Part shown: positions 34,301 through 45,690 of the stretch, piece after piece
Layout of the letters: every line of letters begins with the position of its first letter
Position numbering within the stretch: the first letter of the stretch is position 1
From: Thermochaetoides thermophila DSM 1495
Lineage: Eukaryota; Ascomycota; Sordariomycetes; Sordariales; Chaetomiaceae
Direction of reading: 5' to 3'
DNA length: 64,000 nt
NCBI RefSeq assembly: GCF_000221225.1
Contig: NW_006383034.1
Coordinates: forward strand, 868,001-932,000
Notes under the pieces: generated by a model
Told to the model about the DNA's origin: nothing
What the model saw: only the letters and a program-made list of their open reading frames with translations
Database searches by the model: none
Translations under genes and position numbers: made by a program

Positions 34301-35360
34301 GAGTCACCGTGCTTTCCTCCCGGTCATCCTTGGTCTGCCGGATGAGAAAGGCTGGGCTCCATTCACCAAGCTGCTCGAACAATTCCTTGGCTGCGTTGGC
34401 GAGCTGGTTAAGACTTTCACCGTCTCCTCCTTGGGCAAGGAAATGTATCACGCCGCGCTGAAGATTCTGATTGTTCTCCAACATGACTTCCCGATTTACC
34501 TGGACAAGTTCCGCGTGCAGTTGTGCCAGAGCCTGCCACTCCACGCTACCCAGCTTGTCAACTTGATCCTAGCGGCCATTCCTCCGAACTGCAACAGCCT
34601 GGCTGATCCTTTCCAGGCAGGCCTCAAGGTAGACAAGATTCCTGACATGAAGGAGCGCCCTCCCACCGCGTTCGACTCTGCGGGCCTGCTGCGCGAAGCT
34701 GGTCTTCTCGACATATTGGAAAGGATGCTTCAGAATGGCCCCTCAGAAGATGGTGTTGCCCAGATCAACCATGCAATCAACAAGTCCGACGGCGAGTCAA
34801 CAAGTTTCGGCTATGTTCCCCTGGGCGTGAACCGCCGCCTGATTGATGCAGTAGTGGCGCGTTTTGCTGAGTTCGCTATCAATCGGGCTTCATCCCGCAG
34901 CGATTCAGCCATCTTCGTTGCCGGTGCCAACGACATTAAGACCCTGCAGATGCTAGTTACCGAGGTTTCTCCCGAAGCTCGGTACTACCTGGTTTCAAGC
35001 ATGGTAAATGAGTTGCGGTACCCAAATGCGTACACCAACTACTTCAGCCAGGCCCTCCTGGACATCTTTGGTCACGATATGTCCGACCCAGAGGAGAATC
35101 TGGTTCGTGAGCAGATCGTTCGCGTGCTGTTGGAGCGTGTTCTTGGGTACTGGCCGCAGCCATGGGGTCTCATCATCACTATCCTTGAGCTGCTCAAGAA
35201 CGACAAGTACCTGTTCTTTGAGCTGCCCTTCATCAAGGCCACCCCGGAGGTAAGTCGTTTCCTTGTTTCACCTAGCTCTTGTCCATTGCCAGAAGCTAAC
35301 CGTTCTTGCTCCCCCTAGGTTGCTGAGAGGTTCACTGCTTTGGCTCGCTCAGCTGCTTAG
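28379..35360 (+). CDS. NOT1: NOT1, scaffold of the CCR4-NOT deadenylase complex
   Basis: Four exons: 28379-28636, 28891-29215, 29293-35249 and 35319-35360. Introns are 254, 77 and 69 bp. The sum is 6582 nt, giving 2193 aa, the usual size for Not1. Order: a Pro/Ser-rich leader; N-terminal HEAT-like helices (about 200-700); a MIF4G domain binding Caf1/Ccr4 (about 925-1150, with VQGKVQFVLNNLTDKT and NHLKNLAGWLGLLTLARDKP); DUF3819 (about 1200-1350, with LHEIVRQALTRALQDIIQPV); a low-complexity linker; and the C-terminal Not1 domain binding Not2-Not5 (about 1760-2193). The last exon adds only 13 residues (VAERFTALARSAA). The complex shortens poly(A) tails, represses translation and affects transcription. 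Most of the protein sits in one 5957-nt exon. Confidence 0.96.
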
Positions 35361-38300
35361 AAGTTATGTTGATATGTTTCACATAGATCATCCCGGACTT
35401 ACCACGTACAATACCTGCGATTCATGACAAAGCGTGCAAGATGGAGGGGGACATCTTGCATGCTTATTTTCGGGGGCTGAGGCGGGCGAGCGACGCACAA
35501 GCGAAACAACCGAAGGACAGGGGCATTTGCGATCTGAAAGCTTAAACGGTTGTTGAGAAGGATCTTATGTGATTGCTATGTGTATCTTACAATGGCAGGT
35601 TTCATTTCTTTGCCTTCCTTTGCTGTGCTTTACTGAGATGATGACGGGAGTTAATTCATGGCGTTGGAGAAGGCAACTTGGTAGAGCAACAGACAAACCC
35701 GAACCTCTCTCAATCATTTCCTGGTCCTATTGAGGGGCGGTTCAACTGTTGCGCCTGGCTGGGTGTAAGGGTACATAATGAGTACATAAAAGTGCCCTCA
35801 ACTGTAGTGACATAACATGATATGACCATCGTTTTCACAGCACGCGAGATCTATGCTGTTAAGGATAGGTAGAAAGACTACCTTTAGAGCTCCAGCTACC
35901 CTTGCTCCACTTCTTCATCGGCGGCACGGCTCCAACACATAGGAGTATGCCGGTTGTTGTGTTGGTGTTCCTAACATACGCTCGCCTATCCCTATTCTCA
36001 GTGCTTCATCATGTCTTTTCCTCGGGAGCTTTCCTCGTCGCACCAAATAGATGATACAACTCTGAACTCTGCATCCAGAACGCCGACTCTTGATTTTTGC
36101 GGAAGTGAAAAGTCATAACATCCTCCTACATCTCAGATATGTTTCACTGCATTGCATATTGGGCCTCAAGGGAGGTCTGTCCCTGCATGTCATGCCGTAT
36201 CCCGTCTCTTCTGAGCAGACTGGGGCCAAAAAGTATGGATCATGTTTAGGTTGCGCAGGTACCTCATGGGCTTACCGCATGTCTGACTGTTATGACTTTC
36301 TGCCGGGCGAATCCGTTCATCACGTGATTTCCTGCTCCTGGATGCTCTCGATATTTTCCATCCCAGCAAATGTTGAACCGTCAAACATCGATCTATCGCT
36401 GATTCTCCTACTGGAAGTGGTTGGGTGGTGAAGAGGGCTGTCGAGGCCCGGACCGTTGACGAAGAACCACTAAACGGGCCTTTTGGAATACAAGCGTTAA
36501 GTCTGAAATATCGTTGACGGTTAAATCAAATTCCCACCTTTTGGCCCAATCTGTGTTGAATAAAGACGGGATCGATCGAGATCATGGACCTTGCTGCAGC
36601 TATCCTTGGTCAATAACATCTCAGACATAAGCACCTAGCCCGCTGTACATCAACTGTACAGTACAATCTTAGGGTCTGGGTCAAGCGTGACCCAACAACT
36701 GTTGAATCTAAACGTTTGCAGGTTATTAAAATCGACAGCTGCATCGTGCACATTTCAGGAAGTCCTATGAGGAGATGACCCGATGAGAGCAGTAGCTTGT
36801 TCATCTCTACGTATCAATGTCCCTAACCTAACCTAACACACTACGACAGGCAGGAAGTCCGACTGGCTGCTGCGAACCTGCGGCCAACTGTCGTCGTCCA
36901 ATTCGGCGGCGGCTCATCAAAAAGGTGGGGTAACGTTACGGTTACGTATGGCAACATGTCCTCTCACCTGGGCTTGAGGTACCAAACAAAAAAAAAACAA
37001 GCGTCGATCCGGCCGAAAAAAAGCATGTCCAAACGCAATTGGCGAGCGGTGACTGGCCAGCTCTTAGTTTTCGGCACGAAACAAAGCCTAACGGGATTGG
37101 TGTTAGCGCGGCGGGGAGAGGGAAGGCTTGTTCTGAACAGATCCAGGCTGTGAACCGGCCCTGGCAACGGTCAGAGGGAGGGGAGTGAGCGGAGTGATCA
37201 AAGATAAAGAGGGGACAACACAAACAGCCGACGACGAGTGCCCGCGCTGGCCGCGGCGCGGCTGCCAGGCCATCTGCTGCATGGCTGGTAATTTTTACCG
37301 GTCCAAGAAGATTACATGTATTGCTGAGACGTATGCGTTCAGCAGTCCACCAGGAATTCTCTGTAAGAGACAAGCAAGAGGGTATCATGTGCCCGAGAGG
37401 GGCTCGATTATATATTTGCCAGTTGACGCGATTGCCGTTTTGCAAGCGGTGACCCCGGAAACAGATCGCACAAAAAAAACACTGGTGGACGTTGGAAGGA
37501 CAAGGTCTTAGGTCTGTGAGGGCGGGGGCTCAGGCGGTGAGGAGAGTTATGTGTGGATTGTGGAATGCAATGCATGCAACAGCGACAGCGACTAGTGACT
37601 TGAAAAAGTGTGGTGTCCCCTGTGGAGCTCGACAGCCTCGGGAAAGGCAGGCGAAAAAAAAATCAAGGTGGACGGGGATATGAAAGCACGAGTTCCGAAA
37701 CCCGCTCACACACTTGACCATCTCCGATTCAGCCTTGATTTGGATGAATGCGTGTGAGCAGAAACGGTCCAGTTTTGAAACAGAGAAAAAGGGCCAATGC
37801 ATTTGCTGGGCGCTGCTATTGTGTAAGTTCGCAGCCTGAAGGCTACCTAGTAGGGGAAGAGTTCCCCTCACGGTCAGATGGAGGGGAAGTGTGATGTCAC
37901 TGCTTCATCCAAACCAACCGCCGCCTGCGAAGGCGATCCGTCATGGCGGGACTGCGCATTGCCATACACGGCTGATCGCCATGAACATCACCATCACCTT
38001 TGAGAACATGACTTGGCGACGTGTTTTGTGTTTTTGATGGCTACAAGTCGTCGTTGTCATCAGGCTGCTTCCTGGAATTTCCATGCTGGTGAGGCACAAT
38101 CGGGCTTGATCTTTTTAGAAAAATAATTGTGGAACCATGCAACCATGCAGGTGGGCGGGTGGGCTTCTCACAGCTGAGCGAGCGCCTGAGAAAACAGAGC
38201 GACCGCGACGTTCAACTTTTTTTCTGTTGCAAGTTTTCGCAGCTCGCTTCCGGATGCATGGGGTGTCTGGGCGTTGCAGCCACACAAATCGGGCTTGCGT

Positions 38301-39337
38301 GACTCCACAAGTGGGGTCCGTCCGCATGTGGTGGCATTGGCTGACGCGGGCATGCGTGTAGCATCCTTGTTTGGCGGCGTGATCTGGTTGGCCGCCGTTG
38401 AATCTGTCGCAGCGTCTTGGCAGCCTGACCCCTCCCATCGAAGCCGCGGGGCCCCCTTCCATCCATCCCAAACATTCCCGCGCCTGCTCAAAATCCAGCG
38501 AGTCCACAGAGATTTGTCCACAGCGCAGTCCGCACACACCCCGGTTTGCACCGCACACGCCCCTCACTGCTCAGACAGAGAAGGCCTCAAGGCCCCAATG
38601 GCAAAAAAGTTAGGGCAGTTGCCTCGATAGTCTTCCACAGAGTGCTGGGCGCCTCCCCCCCCGGTTTCCCGAAGGCCCCGTCTGCATTGTTTTTTTTCCC
38701 AATAGTCCCCCCGTTCTGATCTCTCCTCTCATCGTCTCCCTTGCTTGCTGCCATTGTCGGGCTCCCGTCACTCCCGCCGATCCTGAGTTTGAGGAGTTTC
38801 TACCGGGTCCTGGGAGACTTGAGGACGCTTAGAGCAACGAGCAACGCAGAACGCAAGAGGGCAGCGCATTTGTTATTTGGCACTCTGTCCCTGCTTTCCC
38901 GCTTGTCCCAGTGTGCTGCTGCAGTGCGTGTCGCCTGTGCTGCTTACTGCTTGCTGCTTACACGCTGTCGCCGGTGTCGTGGTCGTGGACGATTTCCTCC
39001 ATCCAACTCGCTTCCATCGTCCAGTCTTCTCTCCTGCTCCAACCCGACGCCTAACCCTTTTTCCCATCCATCTGCAGAGCCACGGCCGCGGAAGACAAAA
39101 TCGCAGCCAGAACCTTGAGGTGGCATAACATTGCGGATAACACTACACTACGGAGTACACTGGTAGGGAAGAAGCCACGGAGCGATCCTCCAGTTGTCGC
39201 AATCTGCCTGCTGTCCTCTTGCCCGCGCCCTAAACGTTGTCGTATCTTCCACTTGTATCTTGTGTTTCCTCATCTTCATCTTCCTCTGCCCTGCCCCCCT
39301 TCCCAGCATTTCGGGTGTGCTCTCCTCCTCTGGCATC
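35361..39337. other. Large intergenic region, 4.0 kb
   Basis: NOT1 3' flank on the left and the upstream region of the GDS1-like gene on the right. At 36821-36837 the sequence CCCTAACCTAACCTAAC resembles telomeric repeats. A TACGGAGTAC word occurs near 39149. C/T-rich DNA from 38640 to 39330 is consistent with a long leader for the plus-strand gene. No other gene or RNA recognised. Confidence 0.5.
36821..36837. repeat. Short telomere-like string
   Basis: About three copies of CCTAAC in tandem, close to but not identical with the CCCTAA telomere unit. Too short to indicate a past telomere by itself. Confidence 0.5.
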
Positions 39338-40785
39338 ATGAGGCCATATAATACCCGTCACAAGACGCTGTCTCTACACTCGCTGGGCATCCACGTTCCC
39401 GGCAGTGGTCCTGCGCGCGCTGCAACAGCGAGCCGAACCTCGCCTGCCAGCAGTTGCCACAGCCACAGCAATCACAGCAATAGCAGCGCATCTTCATTAA
39501 CGCCGAAAGACGACCAGCCGCCTGCGAAGAGGCAAAAGCGCGCGCACAGCGAGTCGTCAGATACAGCGCCGGCACTCGACCGGCTCCCAAAGAAGCGCGA
39601 CGATGTTGCGGCAAATCGCAAGTACGAAAATACACCGCCGCCCTCGCCGCCCGCCGACGTCGAGCGCCCCTCTATCGAAACCGATGATACGCCGGCACCG
39701 AGACCAATCGACATGTCGAGCATCAATGATGAGATCGTTGAGGCCGTCATTGTTCAACTGCAAAAATCGAGGAATCGGCCCCATCTGGTCAAGGAGTTGG
39801 CGACCATTCTAATGCCGCAGCTGAAGATCGTTCAACAGTACGTCTACCTTGAGGATTCTCCTCCCCCCCCCCCCCAACCGCGCAGTCCTTCTGAAACGAA
39901 CCGCTAACACAAGGTTTTTGCAGATCTGCGAACCCATGCGCCATCATCTCGTCGCGGCTATCAGCCTTCTTGAAGCGGCCGGGTTGGTCAACCGACTCGC
40001 CCTGCCCTTTGGCCAAAGAGCTCGAGTCGGTACATCCTCGCCGCACATACTTCTACTTGACTACCTGCCCACGCCAGCCGCTGCCGGATCCGGCCCAGGC
40101 GACATCGGTTCCCAGCCGATCCATTATTTCTCCCAGTCCCTCCTCCAGCTCGGCTGATGATTCTTCAGATGACTTGGAGAGGCGACGTGAGCTCAGTCCG
40201 AGCCCTGAGGTAGACCTGTCAAGCCCGGAGCTGGATGACATCGATGATGATTTCACCATGCCGGGCACGCCTATCGGGTCTTTCACGATGCGCGGCGGCT
40301 ACTATATGCCGTCGCGCCATCACCAGAGCGGGTCGAACCGGATCCATATCCATCGCTCCGCGTCGCCCCCTCTGGAGAAGGACGAGAAGGAATTCACGCA
40401 GACCGCTGACGGCCTGCAAAAAAGGAAACTCAACGGCGACAACATGTCGTCGCTGCTGGACGTCCAGGGTCCGCCGTCCGCCGGCGCAACCGGCTCCAGC
40501 ATAATGATCGATCTCGAAAGGGACGATCCTTTTGGTGTCGCCAGCATACCTCCGCCGTCGTCCTCGACAAATTTCCTTCTCTCCAGTCCAGCCATTCGCC
40601 CGGCGTCGGCTGCGGCGGCGAGCAGCAATGTGTCGTCGGTCAGCTTTGGGAAAAAGGATAGCGACATGATGATCATGAGCGGCGTCGACGGCAGCTGGGC
40701 CAGGCTGGACGGCATGCTTGAGTGGGATCGTAGCCCAGAAAGTATCGAGCTGGAGGAGCTCGACGGGCTATTGGACGACTACTGA
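39338..40785 (+). CDS. GDS1: GDS1-domain winged-helix nuclear protein
   Basis: Two exons, 39338-39837 and 39924-40785, with an 86-bp intron (GTACGT donor, GCTAAC branch). The spliced length is 1362 nt, giving 453 aa. It begins MRPYNTRHKTLSLHSLGIHV, typical of fungal GDS1-like proteins. Ser/Pro-rich sequence follows, with a basic PPAKRQKRAHS that could be a nuclear localisation signal. The conserved winged-helix-like region is at about residues 125-215: INDEIVEAVIVQLQKSRNRP, then across the splice VQQSANPCAIISSRLSAFLK and the PRRTYFYLTT end. The C-terminal half is acidic and low complexity and ends LEELDGLLDDY. Yeast Gds1 was found as a suppressor of a respiratory mutant; its molecular function is poorly known. 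A DNA-binding role is inference. The start matches the family N-terminus rather than the longest frame (39194). Confidence 0.82.
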
Positions 40786-42879
40786 ATCTACTTTGAGCCT
40801 GCGGTCGTCGCATGTGTGGCTAGTTTGGAGGATGCATTTGCCAAGGCATGTGCGGGGGCCAAGCGAGCCGTATATGTACGATGGCGTTTATCTGGGGTAT
40901 GTTGGGTGGTGCCGACAGCCCTATCATGAGGGGTTTGGTGAAAGTTCCCCTCTCGATCAAGGTTTCATTATCTGTTGGTTTAACTTATCGCTTTATCGGG
41001 GGCTTGTTATGTGTTATGTCTATTTTGGAGGATCTCGAGCTGCAACTTTTTCTTTCCCTCTAAATCTGGCCAGCTCTTCCCATAGAGGAGGCTAAGGTCC
41101 AAACAACGGCGTTTTACATTGTCTTAGCTGATGTGGGTTGCAAACTGGCGTTTCTGGCTGCGTGATTTTGATTGCTACTGACGTACGGAGGGTGGCCGGT
41201 GGGTGGGTTGGTTGGTTTGTTAGGCGGATGACTGGTTTGAGGATGATAGTTGGCTTCAAACAATTATGCAACACATGGCAGGAGATGGATGTAAACGGGG
41301 TGGCAGCATCGCATCGTTATATGTTGGCGGTATTGCTCGTTTGTTTGGTGGCTTACGTTGATCTTTGCTCTTCCTTCCCATCTCCTCTAGGCTCTTCTCT
41401 CTCGTACACCTCATCTCATCCCATCTCCCTTCTAATATTTTGCTTATCTCTCTGACTTTCTCCCCTCCTCCCCCCTCTCTGCCTTTCTTCTGTCCATTTT
41501 GGAGCCTGCTAGAAAAGAGGACGTTCAGGAGAGGCAGGAATTGTGGATCATGCCAGGGATATGCTAACACGTCCCAAAACTGGGCTACGAAGAAAAAAAA
41601 ACAAAGATTGGCAAGTCAAAAATCAAATCAAACAGAATGGGATTTAGTGGAAGATTTTTTTAAAAAAAAAAAGATTGTGAAGACAAAAAAATGTTACGGA
41701 AGAATAAAGACAAACGAAAGTTTGAAGAAATGGTGCTTGACGAATGGTTTGCGAACATCATATACCCACCCGGCTGTGTTATGTACTTTACGTTTACTGA
41801 ATGAAAGCATTCTATGTTTGCTGAGTTGGCGAATCCCAGTTGTCATCCATTCGGTCATCAATTGTGTTCAGCAGCATTATCGGTGATGCATTACGACAAT
41901 GAGATTCTCCATTAGCCATCTCATACAACAATAGGCGTCAGACACCACCCAGATTGTCTGCCTTTTAAATCCCAGATAGGCCCCTCGGTTGATTTGTTGT
42001 AGCAATTTGGTCATATTAACAACCTCTTTCGAAGTTCCTACTGATTCTTTTTGCTGACATCTTATAGATGCTGAACTCCAAAGGTGATTAAAATACCCCC
42101 CACCATGTCTACTTGTTAATGATAGAACCGCAGAGGCCATTGTGGTGTCTGACACAAGGGTGGACCTCGGAAGTGTCCCAAGGACGACGACGATTAGTAG
42201 CCAACGGTGAGATGACAGTTCGGGGGCGATGCTCATCCGCTATCTAGTAGTGTAACTAAACAATCAGTTCAGAATTTGACAACTCACATTTCTTTTCACT
42301 CAGGTTTAATAACCGATTTATCTTAGGCCCTGGTTGACCATATCTTCGCTCTTGACTCGAAGAAGTATGAGAGACGTCACTTCTCTCTTGCACTAGCCAT
42401 ACACGGTGGGTAACTCCAACATTACGGTCTCGAGCAGATATTGTCTGCCTGTCATCTCGGTGAGAATCTTGCTGAATACCAGTTATATTGAAGGCCTATA
42501 TTCTAGAATACCTACCAATCATAACTTAAGTTTTCATTGTTATAAAAAAGGGGCACATTGCCAAAAGAAAGCATATTCTACTGCTTCTATGTGTAAGACA
42601 ACACCTACGGTTTGAGCAGTGTGTTAACTTACCAGTCATGTGTAGTATACAAAAAAAAAAAGTAATGGAGCATCCATAGGTAGTCAAAATCATACACCTT
42701 TTATTTTTATTTTTCATAGCCCAAGCGCTTCATCTGTCCCAAGTGCGTCACGTTGCGTTATCGCTCTATTCAAAATTCAAACTCGATACTCATCTCTAAC
42801 AGCATTACTATCTTTACCGGATGAACAAGAACACACAATTCATCAAGAACGAAGTTAGAAAATCACAGCCAGACCTCAC
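40786..42879. other. Convergent 3' intergenic region, AT-richer
   Basis: About 2.1 kb between the 3' ends of the GDS1-like and AIM21 genes. From roughly 41570 to 42830 it is noticeably richer in A and T with several poly-A/poly-T runs (for example near 41660 and 42650). No gene or repeat family recognised. Confidence 0.5.
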
Positions 42880-45690
42880 TCAGTCCTGCGTCGCTTTCAC
42901 AGTCTCCTCCTCACCCCCCTTCTTGATCTCCTCCTCGATCAGCGGTTCCCCAGCCATGTTAGTAGCCAGGGACTTGGTTTCCGGCCCTGGAGTGCTTTCC
43001 GTGACCTTCTTTTCATCCTTAACCTCCTCAGCGGTCTGGACCTTAGCTTCAGATTCCGGCTCCGGCTCCGGCTCCGGCCCCTTCTTCTCCGGCTCAGCCT
43101 CTGTTACCTTCTCTTCACTCTTTCCCTCAGCCGACGGAACCGGCGTCTCTTCGACCTTCGCCTCACTCTCAGCAGCAGGCTTGGGCTCAACCTTCTCCAC
43201 AGGCGCACTCTTCTCCTCCTGAACAGCCTCATCAGCAGTGCTAAGCGTGCCATCCTCCGGATCAATCTCGAACACCGTCTTAGCCACAGAAAACGCAAAT
43301 GACACCTCCGGCTCCTCCTTAACAGGAGGAGGAGCTGCCGCCGCCGCCGCCGCAGCAGCAGCAGCCACAGAAGTAGGCGCTCTGCGCTGGGGACCACGAG
43401 CTCGACCTTTCCTGGCGTCGCTTAGCGGCGCCTTCTCCTTAGCCTCGACCTTCTCCTCCCCACCTTCTTCAGTAGAGCCAGAGCCAGAGGACTGTTCCTC
43501 CTTTTCCTTCTCCTTCAGCTTCGCCGCCAGCACGCCTTGCGGCCCGAGCTGCAGTCTGCGGTTAAGGTCATTCATGAAACCGGCCTGCAGAGCCGCAATC
43601 TTAGAGCCGATAGGGCGAGCAGGGACGGCGGGCTTAGGGCGGGGTGCGGGAGCAGCCGTCTCGGCGCTAGGTTCGGAAGAAGCGCCCGATGTGGGGACAG
43701 CGGCCGGTGCGGGCCTAGCGGCGGGCCGAGGCGGGATCTGAGGCTTCGGCTTGTCCGGGATAGCCGGTTTAGTATGATCTTCGCCGTTGACTGACACCTG
43801 ACGGGGTTTAATCGGGCGGCGCTCGGGAGTGGCAGGCTTTTCGCTGGCCGGCTTAGGAGGTTGCTGAGGGCGCTCTGGAAGCTCAGGCTTAGCCTCCTCG
43901 ACTGGTGAGGCTTCCGCTTCCTCGTCCTCCTCTTTTTGCGGAGCCGAGACTTCAGTCTCAAGTTGTGCAGACTCGGGAGCATCTTCCCAAACGTCGCGAC
44001 TCGGGAAGCGGGAGGCGGGACGAGCAGGAACGACAGCCGGTCCACTTGGCTTCTCCTCCTCCTTGACCGGCGGCTTGCTGCCGCGGGCAGCGGGGAAGCC
44101 TTCGGGCCCGTACTGTTGGTACTCTTTCTCAACAAGCTCCTCCTGCTGACGAGCAAAGACTATAGCAGGAGTCTCGATCTCAGGCGGAGGAGAAACCTTG
44201 ACGACTGGCTCAGGCTTCTCTTCATCATCACCGCCCTCAAAGAGCTCGGGAGCCGAGACCTCGGCAGTGTAGAAGACACTGCTGGGAGCGTCTTCCCAGA
44301 TGTCGGCGCTAGGGAAGCGCTGCTTCTTATGGTTGTTCTTGAGTGCTTCCTGGATGGAAGGTCTCCGCTCCTTTGCCTTATCGTCGTCCTTGAAGAGCGG
44401 CTCATACTCCTCAGTCTCCTCCTGTGGTTCAGGCTTGGGCTCCAAGGTCACCCTCCTGATGCTGGGAGCACGGCTCGAAGAACGGCTGACAGGCTCCTCG
44501 ATCGTCGGAGGCTCCACTGCAGGCTCCTTAGTGAGCACGGCCGTGGGGTCCTTGGCAACCTCATCTTCGGCTAGGATGGGAGCCGTGTAGGGGTGCTCTA
44601 TTTCCTCGTTCGCCGACTCGGAATCGCTGAACATGACCGACTTCCTACGGTTGGGCTCGTCAACGTGGATGACCTCGGCAAGACTCGCGGCCTGCTTGTC
44701 GGGCGAGGCAGGGCGAGGAGAGGCAGAACGCGAAACCGACTCCTCCAGGGCTTGCCAGGCGACTTGTTCGCTCGGAGTACCGGAGTAATCCGTAGCACCA
44801 ACACCGGTGCCGCGGACGGCAGTCTCCCGAACGATCTTGTTAAGGTCCTCTTGGCTCATAGAGAAGTCATTAGGCCGGTCGTAGTGGTGTGGAACACGCT
44901 CCTTCTTTAGGAGTTCTGGGTGCTTCTCGTAGTAGGCCTTCTCAAGCTTGTTTTGAGGAATGATACCATGGCCGTGCAGGCCATAGGTATCAAGGGGCAG
45001 GTGGCCAAGAGCTGAACCCTTGCGGTGGTGGTTCTTGTTGCTCAGAGCGGGCGAAGGAGCTTGGACATCGCCGGCATTCGGGTACATGGGGACTTGCTGG
45101 CCAATCTCGGGAATGCCTTGTTCGTCCTCAGGGAGTGAAGTCGCCGAGAGTTGGCTGGCGCTACTGGCCTTCTTCTTAAGACTAGGCCTCGTCGGAACGC
45201 CAGGGGCTGGGCTCGAGCCCTCGACGCTACTGGGCTTGCCGATACCAAAAGCAGCAGCTCGCTCACTATCGGTACGAGTGACTGTCTGGACGCGCTGCTT
45301 CGCGCTGGCCGCAGGCAGCGAGGGCTTGGGAGCATGGAGCTGGAGATCGCTGGCAATGGTCCGGGTCTGCTCAGGCTTTGGTTCCTCCTCGTTGGCCAAG
45401 GCCAGCTCTTCCGTCAGACGGGCATATTCCATGCCCTCCTCGCCCAGAGAGGGGAGCTCGACTGAGTGTCTCTTAGGGGCAGACTCGGCATGCTGGGCTT
45501 GCAGCAGCTCCTTGGCCTTGTTGAAGGGGACCTCATTCAAAGGCGAGGGGGCGAATCGGTCGGGGTTGGGGCTGATGGAGCGCTGGAGGCGCTTAGCAGG
45601 GCGAGGAGGAATCATGGGGGGCGTCTTCTCCGGGCTTCTCGAAGGCCTCGGGGGTATGGCAGGCGGTTGAGCAGCTGCTGTAGCCGACAT
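42880..45690 (-). CDS. AIM21: AIM21-like actin regulator
   Basis: Single exon, 936 aa, mostly disordered. The N-terminus has Pro-rich SH3-type ligands (AIPPRPSRSPEK, MIPPRPAKR). A conserved block at about 230-300 includes HGIIPQNKLEKAYYEKHPEL and PNDFSMSQEDLNKIVRE. Two copies of an FPSxDxWEDAP motif lie at 458-481 and 561-584. A conserved stretch near residues 692-718 (IGSKIAALQAGFMNDLNRRL) is followed by an 11-Ala run and an acidic tail. In budding yeast Aim21 works with Tda2 at cortical actin patches and limits barbed-end assembly through capping protein; the family name came from a mitochondrial inheritance screen. Function here is by homology. The alanine run is encoded by a GCC/GCA trinucleotide tract at about 43335-43370 and could vary in length between strains. 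Confidence 0.85.
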   Translation of the reverse strand: MSATAAAQPPAIPPRPSRSPEKTPPMIPPRPAKRLQRSISPNPDRFAPSPLNEVPFNKAKELLQAQHAESAPKRHSVELPSLGEEGMEYARLTEELALANEEEPKPEQTRTIASDLQLHAPKPSLPAASAKQRVQTVTRTDSERAAAFGIGKPSSVEGSSPAPGVPTRPSLKKKASSASQLSATSLPEDEQGIPEIGQQVPMYPNAGDVQAPSPALSNKNHHRKGSALGHLPLDTYGLHGHGIIPQNKLEKAYYEKHPELLKKERVPHHYDRPNDFSMSQEDLNKIVRETAVRGTGVGATDYSGTPSEQVAWQALEESVSRSASPRPASPDKQAASLAEVIHVDEPNRRKSVMFSDSESANEEIEHPYTAPILAEDEVAKDPTAVLTKEPAVEPPTIEEPVSRSSSRAPSIRRVTLEPKPEPQEETEEYEPLFKDDDKAKERRPSIQEALKNNHKKQRFPSADIWEDAPSSVFYTAEVSAPELFEGGDDEEKPEPVVKVSPPPEIETPAIVFARQQEELVEKEYQQYGPEGFPAARGSKPPVKEEEKPSGPAVVPARPASRFPSRDVWEDAPESAQLETEVSAPQKEEDEEAEASPVEEAKPELPERPQQPPKPASEKPATPERRPIKPRQVSVNGEDHTKPAIPDKPKPQIPPRPAARPAPAAVPTSGASSEPSAETAAPAPRPKPAVPARPIGSKIAALQAGFMNDLNRRLQLGPQGVLAAKLKEKEKEEQSSGSGSTEEGGEEKVEAKEKAPLSDARKGRARGPQRRAPTSVAAAAAAAAAAAPPPVKEEPEVSFAFSVAKTVFEIDPEDGTLSTADEAVQEEKSAPVEKVEPKPAAESEAKVEETPVPSAEGKSEEKVTEAEPEKKGPEPEPEPESEAKVQTAEEVKDEKKVTESTPGPETKSLATNMAGEPLIEEEIKKGGEEETVKATQD
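43335..43370 (-). repeat. Alanine-coding trinucleotide tract in AIM21
   Basis: A run of GCC/GCA codons (on the coding strand GCN) producing about eleven consecutive alanines within the AIM21-like frame. In frame, so expansion or contraction would not break the gene. Confidence 0.75.

Noticed and set aside
41570..42830. AT-richer segment considered as a RIP-mutated transposon.
   Set aside because: No inverted or direct terminal repeats, no transposase remnants, and the AT bias is modest and expected for convergent 3' ends.
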